A stretch of DNA of 64,000 nucleotides from Caprimulgus europaeus. Taxonomy: Eukaryota; Chordata; Aves; Caprimulgiformes; Caprimulgidae. Made by a program: the position numbers and the translations under genes. The notes under the pieces were generated by a model, which saw only the letters and a program-made list of their open reading frames with translations, was not told the DNA's origin and did not search any database. The stretch is taken from contig OU015525.1 of assembly GCA_907165065.1 (NCBI GenBank), positions 44,436,037 to 44,500,036 of the forward strand, in the 5' to 3' direction. This document shows positions 47,461 to 58,960 of this stretch, one piece after another (the stretch's first letter is position 1; each line of letters begins with the position of its first letter).

Positions 47461-49555
47461 GTCGCTCAGGCGTACCTATTTTTTACTTTAGAGCACCAAA
47501 ACACTGACAGCTCTGACCCCCTAAGCACCGTTCGGGTACAGTGCAGCACAGTGTGGTGCAGAGACATGTAGTTCTCACTCAGATCTGGTGGCAGGAGAGC
47601 ACCTCAGCCCCAGCACATCCCTGAGAAAGATGGGATTGTTCTTAGCAGGATCAGTTAACCTGGCATAACATGGCACTGATGCAAATATATTGCTCTTGGC
47701 TCCAGAGTCATTACTACCCTCTCCATACTCCATACCCGGAGTGCCCATATACCCTTACCCCTCTGCATTTCCTCTTCTCAACAATAAAGCCTTCCAGGCT
47801 GCTATGAGAAAGAACTGAATTTAAGATTCTGATGGCCTCAAGTACTCCAAAGAGAAGAGTCATGTAGGTGCCTAAGACAGATAGCTGTGTGGGAGGGGTT
47901 TAGGTAAATAAGTTCCAAATGAAATCCCACAAACTGTGGCTCAGGACTACTGAAGCATTGTTTTTGATTGCCACTTTATTACTGCCTTTATTGCCTCTCA
48001 AATAGATTGCAGAGAGCATGGCATGCCAAGAGAGAAGAATGAGCCCCCCTGTCCTAGTAAAATCATGGGTTTCTTCCAACTAGAAATCCTAACCCTGATC
48101 TCTTTTTATATAAATAAAAGTCATAGCAGGTCTTACACTGTAGCAATTTCTTACAATGTCATTTTAAAAGTGCTCTGCTGCAAACCTCTCTGCAAATGAA
48201 AACAATCCGTCTTCCCAAGGCATCCTGCAGAGTGTGTAACTTTTCAGGCAAAGCGGGAGTGAGTGATGCTGAAATGAAGGTGGAACAGGATGACACAGTA
48301 CGCCAGCACTTCATGAGATCTGTTTTCTGCATACTGACTCTTACTAATGAGAAAAAAGCTCCGCTGTGCCTTCAACATCATGAAATTGCAGACAAGAACA
48401 ACTAGCTGATGATGTCTGCCAACAGTGCTTCTTTTTTTTCTCTGTACCTCCACGCTAAGCAGTGGGTGCTGGGATTCAGTAACACGCATAACACGGACTA
48501 ATGCTATAGAGGCACCCAACCAGCTCCCCAGCAAACCTGCCAACCTGCTGCTTTTAATGATAACATCCCGAGCACACAGGGTAGGACAATAATGTTTTAC
48601 GTTGCAAGATATTACTGTCATAAAGTTTTCCAGGTGAAAATACTTGAAAGGCTCTAAAAGTGGGGAAAGTCACAGGATGAACAGTTTTTATGCTTGACTG
48701 AATCAGAGCCAGTGTGCTGAGGTTGTAGCCAGTCCTACTGAAAAAAAAAAAAGTTTTGTCTTAGTTTGAATAACATGGGCAAACTGGAAAGCTGCCACCT
48801 TTCCCCCATAGCTATTCTGCTTTACCTTCCATTCACCTTCACCATCAACCATCATTTTAATGCAATAGATTGAAACTTTATATAGTACTACAAAGGTTTA
48901 AAAAATGTCACAAATTTTTAAAAAACCCAATCATATCTGTTGTATACATTTTGTGTCACCATGGCACCCTGACGTGACCACGATGAGAAGCATTTTTAGC
49001 ACACAAGCTGCAGCAGCGAGTCCAGCTAACCTAATGACGTCAGCAACACTTCACCATAGAACTAACTCGCTGCTCCAGAAATCTGTATCATCACCACCAA
49101 AACACAACCACTGCTGGACTGGAAGTCGTCAACTGACTCATGTCTTGCTGCACAATGGTTACTGTGGGACATAATTATAGTCAAGAACTCTGCAACAAAC
49201 CACTACTCTTAGGAAAAAGCATAGCGGCGTCTTTAATGTCCGCACAGAGCAGATGGGGACTGGGAGTCCAGCCCTGCAAGCTTGACTAAGCACGTTGGTA
49301 AGGCTGTGAGCCACACCACAAAGCTTCCTGGCACGGTGGTGGCAGAAAGTATGGCAGTGAGTTGTGAGGAGCTGAATTCACACTTAAGAGTATGGCCCAC
49401 TGGCACTGTGAGGCCATAGGTACAACTGTAATTTACACTCACTCGGAAGGCCCTTTCCCTTCGGCAAACTGGTAACAGTATAAATAGGACTCAGGATCCA
49501 AGGCTTGAAAGAATGAACCATTGTTTTTCTTAAGGTCAGGTTAAAAAAAAAAAAA
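47461..49555. other. Noncoding stretch, nothing clear
   Basis: Unique sequence of mixed GC. A phrase TAGGTGCCTAAGACAGATAG near 47866 may derive from an old amniote repeat but is too short. A 125-codon minus-strand frame at 48244-48621 has no domain. CAGTATAAATAGG near 49477-49489 is TATA-like but has no promoter context. Confidence 0.55.
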
Positions 49556-49559
49556 TAAT

Positions 49560-49690
49560 AATAATCCCCCTATGTTTTTCTCCGGCGCTTTGCATGCTAG
49601 TCAGAATGCACTTTCCTGGGAAATGCATTATAATAATGGGCATGTTTAGCATCACATTTGAAGTAAGCACATCCCCGTGATTAAAATCCA
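49560..49690. promoter_or_regulatory. Weak candidate conserved element with STAT-like palindrome
   Basis: TTCCTGGGAA (49613-49622) has the TTC-N4-GAA layout of STAT6-type sites and lies inside the near-palindrome TGCACTTTCCTGGGAAATGCA (49607-49627). CATTATAATAATGGGCATG follows. The surroundings are unique. Function is inferred from motif content. Confidence 0.25.
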
Positions 49691-52047
49691 GGCAACAGAA
49701 ATAAACACATCAGCAGGACATGCTGCACAGCACTGAATTGGGACTTCTTTGTTTTATGACTTTCTTGAACGTTAAATACTGTGTGAGAAAAACATTGTTC
49801 AAACTTAACCATCTGTATTTGGTTTCTTTTGAGTGCATTACAATCATCAGTAATCATTTTAAGCCTAAAATCAGAAAACCTGGTTGTACTTGTGGGAGAC
49901 TAATTGCAGCAGTAAAAGGTGGCTTATGTAGCATTAGAATTGTTTTATTTATTTTTTTAAGTGAATTTATTAGAAACTTGTTCTTTTTAAATGGGGCTAC
50001 TCCATATTAAAGTGGCGCAGTCTATTATGTTAAGCGGGGGGAGAAATGGTATCCGTGTAAACAGTTTTCTAGATATCAATATTTTTTTTCCACACATCAA
50101 AGTAGGAGGAAAAGTTTAAATTATTAAAATTTTCAAAGCTAAAGACCTAGAGTAAAGAAAAAGCCCTGGAGTTCAAGGCCAACATTTTGCTTTGACAATT
50201 TCAAAACATATCTTTTCAATGCAACTTCCTAAATATGCTATCAACTTTAATTTTCAAAACAAAAAGCAATTTTGAATGCAAAATTCAGTTAGAAACTACC
50301 AAAACATTCTGACAGTTCCAAAACTTTATTTCCACAATAGTTTTCAAGTCAAGATATTTGTGAAAGCCAACCCTTTCCCAAAAACAGTCTCAATTTCTGT
50401 GAATCAGCATGTTCTGTCTTTGAACACTTGAACACTTTATGAGCAGCGTGCCACAAAGGCTCCCACCTCACAAACCTCTTCTCCAAGAGCCAGTTACTCT
50501 CACATCCTCCTGGGAGCTGTCCCTGCAGCCAGCGTGCCGGGTTCTTTCTGCCCCTCACTGAGAGGCGACATCCTGCTGCCAGCTGCAGCTCTCGGCAGAA
50601 GTCTTCTATCTCTCCAGCCAAATGCAAGATAACAAATAAGAACACGGGGTAAGAGAAACACTGCACCTACAAGCAATGCCTTATACCTACCTCTTGGGTA
50701 AAGCTTCAGATCCTTAGAAAGGTCACTTGGAGAAGATCAGCATGAAGAAGCTGGCCATCCCACCCACAGCTTCTTGAAATTTCCTAGCCCGCTGTACAGA
50801 AGTACAATAGTAGCCATCAGGACACCTGGTGGGATCACAGTTATATTTTAATCCACACTGAAAAGCATTGAAATGCTCTCACTCATCATTCATCCCACCT
50901 CACCAGACAATGTAACTCTGGCTTCCAGCTCATCCTCTGGGCCTCTCTGGCCAAGTCCATGGTCACAGGATGTCTGTTATCCCAGATACATCACCTCAAG
51001 GCTCCCTAGCCTTAGCCTCAGCACAGACCCTTCGACAGCCCAGCTTAAAGCATCCCAGGGAACCTCTCATTCTCCCAGTTTCTTGTTCCCCATACCAGAG
51101 TTAGCAGCTGCTCTCATTGCTCTTGAGCTCTACTCATGGACATCTCAGCCGAGGCACAGAGGCTGGAATAAACTGTCTTCATCCAGGGCAAAACTTTCTG
51201 CTCCACACATTAAATCTACTTGGGTGCTAAACAAGTGACTAGTTGGTTGGACGTGCCAGCATCCTTCTGCAGTCTTAGCAGGTTAACCAATTGAGGCCAT
51301 AAACAGCAAAATGCATGCAGGAGATACAGACAGTTCTGTACCCAAACAGGATAAAACCAAAACTTGGTTTCTAAACTGCATGCAGAAAGACTGCCCACAC
51401 CATCCCACTCTTCCTTTCTCTAGCACTGTCAGCATCAGGGGTTTTCTGTGTGTCTCCGGTGATTAAAGCCATCCAGCCTTTGGCCTCATGCCTTGTAACT
51501 CCACCCAAGACATGTTGTAATACCCTAGAAATGCACTGTTTATCATGTTTTATTGTTTAATTACACTCTGGCTTTATTTTATTGATACATGTCTGTTTCT
51601 TGACTAGCTACATGTGAGTTTTTGTGCCCCTGAAGGCCAGAGTGGGAGCACAGACACCCTGCAGCCATTGCTTTTACCAGAACTGCGGTGCTCAGTGCCT
51701 GTCCTCTTCTATTTGCTGGCCTTGCTCTCACTCCTGCTAGGAGAAGCGTGACCCTACCAACAAGCAGAGTGTCAGCAGCAAAGTCTACGTTGTTTCTATC
51801 TCAGAGTGGACAACGTCACTGTGTCACACTGTACATCCCCATACTGCCAAGTATGATTACAGCACCTTGGTAACTCCTTAAATAAACAAGTGAGCAAAGG
51901 AAGCAAATGTGTATTTATTGGAAGTATAATTTTGATGCAAGTAGAAGGGTATTTTTCTTTGTAGATTTTATTCCAAGAAGCGACAACAGCAGACACCAAA
52001 TAGAATGAACAAACAATACATCTAAGATGTTAATGAGAAAAAAAGCA

Positions 52048-52065
52048 GGGGGGGTGGGGGGGGGG
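52048..52065 (+). repeat. G-rich tract, G7-T-G10
   Basis: Seven G, one T, ten G. It could fold into a quadruplex, and such homopolymer tracts are also prone to sequencing error. Confidence 0.8.
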
Positions 52066-53142
52066 AGAAAAAAGGTGAATGATTTGGTCAGTCATTCCCA
52101 GGTCTAGGAATGAAGTTTGCACTTTCTAGAAGTATACAGTTCTTAGGATGGAGGAAAAGCAAAGCAGCCCAATGCAGCTTCATTTCTCAAGGCTTGGCCT
52201 AGCTGAGCACACACAGAAATCTGTGGTAGTACTAGACATGCTGACAAGGTAGCATCAAGTAGGAGGATAATTATTTCCACATCAAGAATCCTGAGGTCAT
52301 TAATCATACAAATTCCCATGGAAGTTTTAGCTGAGCAAAAGTTTGAAGAATTCCCCCAAAAAATATTAAAGTATCATAAGGGTATTTACAGTAAATTGCA
52401 AAATATAATCAAAGTTGGATGGTATGCTCTAGAATCACTCTCATTCTTACTAGCTATCTTGATCTTATTCCTCTCTTTCTTTTCTTCTAGTTTGATCACT
52501 TGCAAGAAATGTAAGTCCTACCTAGCTGAGAAATCCTTTCAAATAAGAAACTGCATATTTAGAAGTGTGTAAGGAAGGAGGAATAAGAATAACAAGCACT
52601 CTTTGTAAACAGTCCTTACCTCCTTTCATTTTGCCCTTTCACAGAAGGGAATTTGCCTTTGGGAGCCAGCCATGTCTTTTTGTTGCCTGCTTCTGAGTCC
52701 CAGTTGATCAGTATTTCCCAAAACATAGCACTGCTGTTTGAGAGTTGCATATTAGGCATCTAGAGTTTAACAATAACAGAATTCTTTCTGTTTTGGCAGA
52801 GCATGTCTTAGTTTGGAAACTTTCAGCCTGAGTTTGATGTCACTTACAGCCGTCAATATGCCCATCCAAAAAAATAATGCTAAGTAAATAGAGTTACTGC
52901 AACTTCTGGTAAGGCAACGGACATCAGTATGTGTTTCCAAAACTTTTGGTAGTCCAGAGGTAACAAACAAGTGATACAGATGTCATTATGTCTCTATGCC
53001 TATATAGATATATTATACATATTTATTTTGTTTAACTGTTAAGGATTAAATCTGTGTAACAGTCAGATTTCAAGCACAGGAAAGGCCAATTTTCCTCATC
53101 ATTTCTGACAGAGCCTATAGAATCTATGTGTCTGACATTAAG

Positions 53143-53157
53143 GGAATAATAATAATA
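53143..53157. repeat. Short (AAT)n microsatellite
   Basis: Four to five AAT units in AT-rich DNA. Confidence 0.75.
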
Positions 53158-53449
53158 ACCTAGTTCTCCTGGCTGATAGAAATCCTTCTGAGTGTGAAAT
53201 TGCCAAACATGAACCAGAATACTTTTGTGAGACTGCAGAAAGAGAGGCCAAAACAACTGACAGGGTGTCTCTCCTATGTTAATTGTTAACTCAGAGGACT
53301 GCCCCAGGACATTGAAAATGCTCATGTTGTTAAGTATTTATTGCACAGGAAGGAGGGGGAGATGTGACCCTCCCTCTTCAAATCCTAGAAAGTATGGAAA
53401 CAAGAAAAGAAAGCTAAGGTAACTTAATAAAATTCTGCCTAATATGCAT

Positions 53450-53528
53450 GACATCTATGGTTGGACTAGATGATCGTAATGGTCTTTTCCAACCAAACTG
53501 TTCTATGATTCTATGATCTGATGATCTG
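53450..53528 (+). mobile_element. CR1 LINE 3' end, about 80 bp
   Basis: Only the 3' UTR end remains: GGTTGGACTAGATGATCGTA, TGGTCTTTTCCAACC, then TTCTATGATTCTATGATCTGATGATCTG. The last part is a slightly expanded version of the usual 8-bp CR1 tail. Severe 5' truncation is normal for CR1. Confidence 0.9.
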
Positions 53529-54484
53529 TTCCCCTCCCTAGAGGTTCTCCCTAGAGTAGAGAACACTACCTCTGCTTTTCACCTTGCATCTTCTTTCTCT
53601 TTGATCCTTCATAAAAATTAACATTGAAATACTCTGTCATATGCATGATTTGCACATGAAATGTCATTTGCTACAAATTGATTTTTAGAGTTGGCTTGTA
53701 ACCTCTAACATAAAACATTATTAAACATTCCCCGTTCCATTACACATCAGAAAATATAAGGATGTTTGCCCATTCAATGATCACAAACAACTTTACATGC
53801 TAAGAGATAATGAAATGGCTCCCTAAGTATTGTGAGCTGCTCACTGGACTGTTTTCCTAACAGACTGATGTCTCTTGGTAGCTATGGTATCACAACACTT
53901 TTAAGTACAGCCACCTTACAGTGTCTGTGAATTGCAAAGCTGCAAGAGCCTGGAGAAGTAACTTGCAAAGTGACTTTGAAAAACTTAATTTTCCAGGGGA
54001 AAAGTTTCATGTAGACATTTTGATGCTTTTGTCACCCTTTGAGCCTGCTCTTTTTAAATTGGATTGGCTTCCTACGAGATCAGTCAATACTTAAGTAAAT
54101 TAACATCTACTTATTTGTCCTGTTACAAATAACAATAAATCTATCCTGTACTGAAGCAAGGTCAGGGATGGTTCTGTTTAGTTGTCTGTCCCCTTCCTAT
54201 TAATTCCTAAAATGTATTTATCTTTTTGACTAGCTGTAAGCTGAAGTTTGCATAGACCTGCCTGCAACTATTTCAAGGTCTCTTCCCTGAACAGTAACAG
54301 GCAATGTAGAGTCTAGCATTGAATAACATACTGTCATAGCTGGTTTTCCTCCCTAAATGGATTATTTTGCATTTATTAACATAGACTTTAATCTGCCACT
54401 TTATCTTTAAGTCATTAAGTGTTATGACCTTTTTCTACTGCCCTGCAAAGGACTATCCTGCTTGAATAAGCCAACCTTGTCCTT
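53529..54484. other. Noncoding stretch between two CR1 copies
   Basis: AT-rich unique sequence. The part from about 54100 to 54480 has phrases such as GACTAGCTGTAAGCTGAAG and TTTATTAACATAGACTTTAATC with no family assigned. No exon was recognised. Confidence 0.55.
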
Positions 54485-54717
54485 CATCGGGTTTAGACTG
54501 GATATTAGGAAAAGCTTCTTCACCAAAATGGTAGTCAAGCACTGGAACAGGCTGCCCAGGGAGGTGGTGGAGTCAGCTTCCCTGGTGGCATTTAAAAGAT
54601 GGGTAGATGAGGTGCTTAGGGACATGGCTTAGAGGTAGAACTGGTAGTGTTAGGTTTATGGTTGGAGTTGATGATCTTAAAGGTCTTTTCCAACCACTAC
54701 AATTCTATGATTCTATA
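54485..54717 (+). mobile_element. CR1 LINE 3' end with intact ORF2 terminus
   Basis: The copy starts inside the last 48 codons of ORF2 and runs through the 3' UTR to ATTCTATGATTCTAT. The coding part (54489-54632) is open and ends at [49 protein letters not shown]. The [10 protein letters not shown] motif is diagnostic of the CR1 C-terminus. The 3' UTR contains GGTTGGAGTTGATGATCTTA and GGTCTTTTCCAACC. Its cleanliness suggests it is younger than the 46.8 kb copy. Confidence 0.95.
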
Positions 54718-55963
54718 AATACCCCAACAGACCCATGTACACAGACTAACCCAGTAAGACCCTGGTGGAAAAATCCCTTTACTGTGCCAACTTAAATTTT
54801 TGCTTCTCACATCCTTCTCAGAAGGAAACTTTCCCACTTGCTGAACACCACCATAAATTTATAAGAGGAATGGTGATGGCAGTGTGTCATGTTTCTTGGA
54901 GAGGCAGCACACAGCATCCACCCATCCTATGTTGACTCCTTCAGAAAAATCAGTAGAACAGTGAAGCAGGGATACAAAACCACAATTTCAGCCTGTCATG
55001 ATACATATCCCTGGGCCTCTTCACCTTATCTTCATTACTTAGCTTCTAATAGTCTGCCTGCCACAAAGTCAGTCTCTTTAGACTGGCAACACAAAGACAC
55101 TTTCCATCCCTCTACCAGTAACAGCTGGGATGCATACTCCAGTTAACAATTTGGCAATTTTATATTTGTGCCATTTAAACTCCTGGGTAAGCAGCATCTG
55201 TCCTCAGAATTTCATAAAAATTATGTTACACTATTCTGCCTCAATTTGAATATATTCCCTTGCTTCACCTCCTGCAAAAAAATGTTGTAGCAGATGTAAA
55301 CTCCTCCAGACTGAATATCAGTACAATGCTACCACATTCCTTTCATATACTGATTTTACAGTATTACCAGTAGAGTTTTGACTTCTAATGTGTTTGAAAT
55401 AGAAGAGTTAATTCCTTTATGTCTTTCGCAGTTTTCTTCAAAGTCTTTCTGGCATACCTTACTGTAGTCTGACATGCATGTTGTGAAAGTTTATTCTCTT
55501 TTGTATGTTCCTTGTTTAGAATGACTTCCACATATTAAATTATGTCTTTTTATTTCTTTTATTCTTTTTTAGTTTGTTTAGAAACTAATTTTCAAAGGGA
55601 AAATGCACACTAGCTATCAAAAAGACCCTAAAACCACCCTCATACTACATGGCACTTAAAGAAATTTGACTAAATTTTGGCTCTTTTAATTGCCTTTCAG
55701 AGAGGTTTCCTCAGTTTTATCTAACACCTCTGGGGCTCTTCCACTCCCACAAGAATGCTGAGCTTCAGTACATGGCAAGCACTACTGCACTCACTCTTTG
55801 ATAGTTACCTTTTGGGCCAGTCCAGCACAGTAACTTAGGCCTCAGTCACAAGCTGTTTCTCCTCTTGATTTTTCTTTGGGCATTTACTCTAAAATGTCAT
55901 TCATGGTGCCAAAAAAAAAAAAAAATTTTTTTTAAAAAGTGTCTTTCTCAAACACCCATATTA
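54718..55963. other. Noncoding stretch, nothing recognised
   Basis: AT-rich unique sequence. An 85-codon frame at 54889-55146 has no domain. An A15-T8-A5 tract at 55911-55938 lies just before the next CR1 fragment. No exon was seen. Confidence 0.6.
55911..55938. repeat. A15-T8-A5 tract
   Basis: Homopolymer blocks that form a short A/T inverted repeat, 26 bp upstream of a CR1 fragment. Confidence 0.8.
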
Positions 55964-56024
55964 AAGGTTGGACCAGATGATCCTTGAGGTCCCTTCCAAC
56001 TTGGTGTTCTATGATTCTATGATG
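55964..56024 (+). mobile_element. CR1 LINE 3' end, about 60 bp
   Basis: AGGTTGGACCAGATGATCCT, TGAGGTCCCTTCCAAC and TTCTATGATTCTATGATG form the canonical CR1 3' terminus. Everything upstream has been lost by 5' truncation. Confidence 0.92.
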
Positions 56025-58689
56025 TTTACACTGTTTATATAGAAACAAAGTTTTTCATTATTATTGTGATTTTTTTACTCTCTCTTAGCAGATCACGTTC
56101 ATTGTTAGTTGCCCAACCAAGTGATCACTATTGTAACAGCAACATTATAATATTCCTTCTAACTGGCATACTGTCATACAGTTAATTTATTTAGCTTGGC
56201 TGAAGCTGAATTTCAATGTATCATGCCACTTCGCCAGCAAAGGTATTCTGTTATTGTTCTATGTTTTCTATTCTAATATTATAGCTGCTTTTGTTCCTTC
56301 TACCTGTTGGCATACTTATATCATTTCTGAGCTTCTAAGTATGCCCAACACAAACAGGATGCTTCCAGAAGGCTGAATAAATTTAGGGCACTTCTTTGTG
56401 GCTGATGAGGGCTGGTGTGCCAGCTCTGCCTACATTCCATAGAAGTGGGAGAAGGCAGGTCTAGTCCTGCAGCCATCCCAGTGGCACCAGCTACAGCGAT
56501 GCCAGGTCCTTCCCATCTGGAAGGGAAGACAATTTCACAAGCAAAATCCCATATTAACATCATGGCCATCACTCAGGAGATCCATTATTCCTGCTTCCTG
56601 AACTGACAGTGCAAAAGGAGAAAGTCCAAAAGATTAAGCCTCTGGTTTCTGCACAGCAAGGCATACCCCCAAATCTGAGGTCAGGACCTGGACAGTTTAA
56701 AGAAAAGAGAGGGAGAAAGGAGTCCTCTCCTACTCTACAACCTAAGTGAAGTCTCTCAACAAATCAAATTAGCACATTTTAACAATTTTTAACAACCAGA
56801 AGTTATTAACATGGCTGTTTTTCCTGAAAAGATCCTACCTTTTCAGTTAAGAATGAAATATGATAAACACTCATACAGTTTAAACATTTATCATTCTTAT
56901 CAAGATACAACTCATTTTTAATAAGGTCTATTTGACAGAAAAGCAGTACTGGTAACTTAAAAGGAGCAACAAGTCCCTTCTTCCTTACTGCTTTTCTGTG
57001 ATACAACCTCAAAATTCAACAGAAACCACCATCTCAATTTGAAGTAGCCTCCTCATACACAGGCTATAACTTTTGCTTGTTTTACAGTGCATATCTTTTA
57101 GAAAGATACCTTGTTCTAAAGACTTCTTTATAGATAGTCCACTATATACCTTAGAAATTTTCCAATAATTACTTACCCTTGCTTAACTTATTTTTCAATT
57201 TATTCCCAGGTTAAATCTGACTAGCTTTAAATGTCCAGTATTAAGATTTTTGTAAAGAACTCTGAAGTATCACCTACTTTTTCTCATATACTTAAAAAAA
57301 TGAGATCAAGTTATCTTTAGTATTTTTTTTTTCTGCACAGACCAAGTTATGATGCTCTCCTGTTGTTACACTGAGGAAAAGAAGTGAGAACCTAAAAGGA
57401 ACCAGAGCAGAATCAAACTGGGAGTAAAGACGAACAGTGCTGATGCCAGTGCTGATGTTCTCTTGCTTCCCCGAGGCATCTCCTGTCTCAGTGTCCCATG
57501 ATGCTGTGAGATGTGGAACACAACCAAACCCTCCAGCCACTTCAGTAAGTCCTCCAGCTATCAAAGCCAAAAACAACGTCATGGGTGTGTCAACTTCATT
57601 AGCGATGATTCAAATGATCACAAAATAGAAGTGTTTTGCATTGCTCAGCAAAAGACTTAAATCCAAATCAAAGACATGGACAACTTTGGTTTACTGTTAA
57701 CTGTTTGGCTATTAATAATTCCTTATATGATTCCACAAGTGAATGTAGCATTTAAAAAAAAAAAAAAAAAAAAAAAGAAACAGGGTAAGACCTGTAGACC
57801 TGTTCTTTACAATGAAACATAATTCTAGCAAAGACCTGCAAAACAGGCATGCTTCTGCATTCAGGGAAACTAGAAAGGAACCTGAAAACTTAACAGAACT
57901 GATTCTGGATATAAAAAGAATCACAGGACCTCACTTCCCCCAATTCTACAACACATGCATTATGTGTACATTTGAACAGGACAGCTCCACTCCACAGTCC
58001 CTCATTTGAATAAAGGAGGCATCTTTCAGCTACTGAAGCAACACACAAGCCAATCAGTACTAGATTTTTTCTAACCTGTCTGTCAAGAGAGTCATAAATA
58101 CACTCCCATGCCTCCCTCTTTGGGCTCTGAAAGGACAGTACTGACTGTAGTCTCTGTTTACTGCTCTGACCATCACGCAAGTAGCTCGATGAAACTTCAG
58201 CAGTAAAGCAAATTCAAAGAGCACTTCTGGAAAGCCTGACTGGTGATAAAGATTTTGGCTTACAATTTCAGATTGTTACCAGACAAGCAAGCACAGTGAT
58301 TTCAGCTGCATTTCTCTAACAGACATCATGCACTCAGTACAGCATAGCCAAGAGCTGATTCCAGGAGACCACCTATTGAAGTCACTAAGGCTCTTCTCCA
58401 AAGCGAGGACTAAATAGAACTGCAAGATTGACCCAACGTGCAAAAAAAAGATGATGAACTTAAACTAAGCATGAATTGATGACTATAAAATCTGCTGGGA
58501 AAAAAAAAGTTAAAAAAAAAAAAAAGTGGTACAACGTATTTGGAAGTATAAGCTAAATGACAGCAATGTACCACAACAAATGGAGTGAGCTTAAGCATGC
58601 TCCCAGTAGCACAACAGAAAGTGTATTTCCTTTTCTAACAGTCACGCTACAGCAACCAACAAACCAAAGCAGAAAAAATGTCACACAAG
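56025..58689. other. Noncoding stretch, A-tracts only
   Basis: Unique AT-rich DNA. Long A-tracts occur at 57754-57776 and near 58500-58524. Frames of 60-96 codons have no domains. No exon or RNA gene was recognised. Confidence 0.6.
57754..57776. repeat. Poly(A) tract, 23 A
   Basis: Uninterrupted A run. The sequence before it has no SINE or retrocopy features. Confidence 0.9.
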
Positions 58690-58960
58690 ACACTGCAGTG
58701 ATTTATTTCTTTGATTTGTTATTTTTTAGAAAATAGCCATCCATAAATAAACCCAAATCAAGTCGTTATTGCTCTTCATCAGCAGGAGGGTGGATTGTAA
58801 GATTTGGAGCTTTTCAGATGTTATTTCCCTGCAATGCCGGTGGTCTTAGGTTCCTGGCCTTTTTAAACAATTTGCACAAGCCAGACCAGCTTAACAGAGA
58901 CTGGGAAGAATTCACACCATTACAATGGTAAGAGTCCAGAGCATTATTAGCTACACCTAA
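58690..58960. promoter_or_regulatory. Weak candidate conserved noncoding element
   Basis: Unique block with CTTTGATTTGTTATTTTTTAG, CAAATCAAG, TCGTTATTGC and TTTAAACAATTTGCACAAG. The mix of SOX/FOX-like and homeodomain-like words against a plain flank is suggestive only. Confidence 0.2.

Larger units (their letters stand above)
49691..53449. other. Noncoding stretch, simple tracts only
   Basis: Mostly unique AT-rich DNA. A 121-codon frame at 50873-51238 (Ser/Pro-rich) has no domain. A G7-T-G10 tract lies at 52048-52065 and an (AAT)n run at about 53143-53157. No exon or RNA gene was recognised. Confidence 0.6.

Noticed and set aside
49475-49492. TATAAATAG as a promoter
   Set aside because: Isolated word with no exon or CpG-rich sequence nearby.
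50873-51238. 121-codon plus-strand open frame
   Set aside because: Ser/Pro-rich, no domain, no splice or promoter context.
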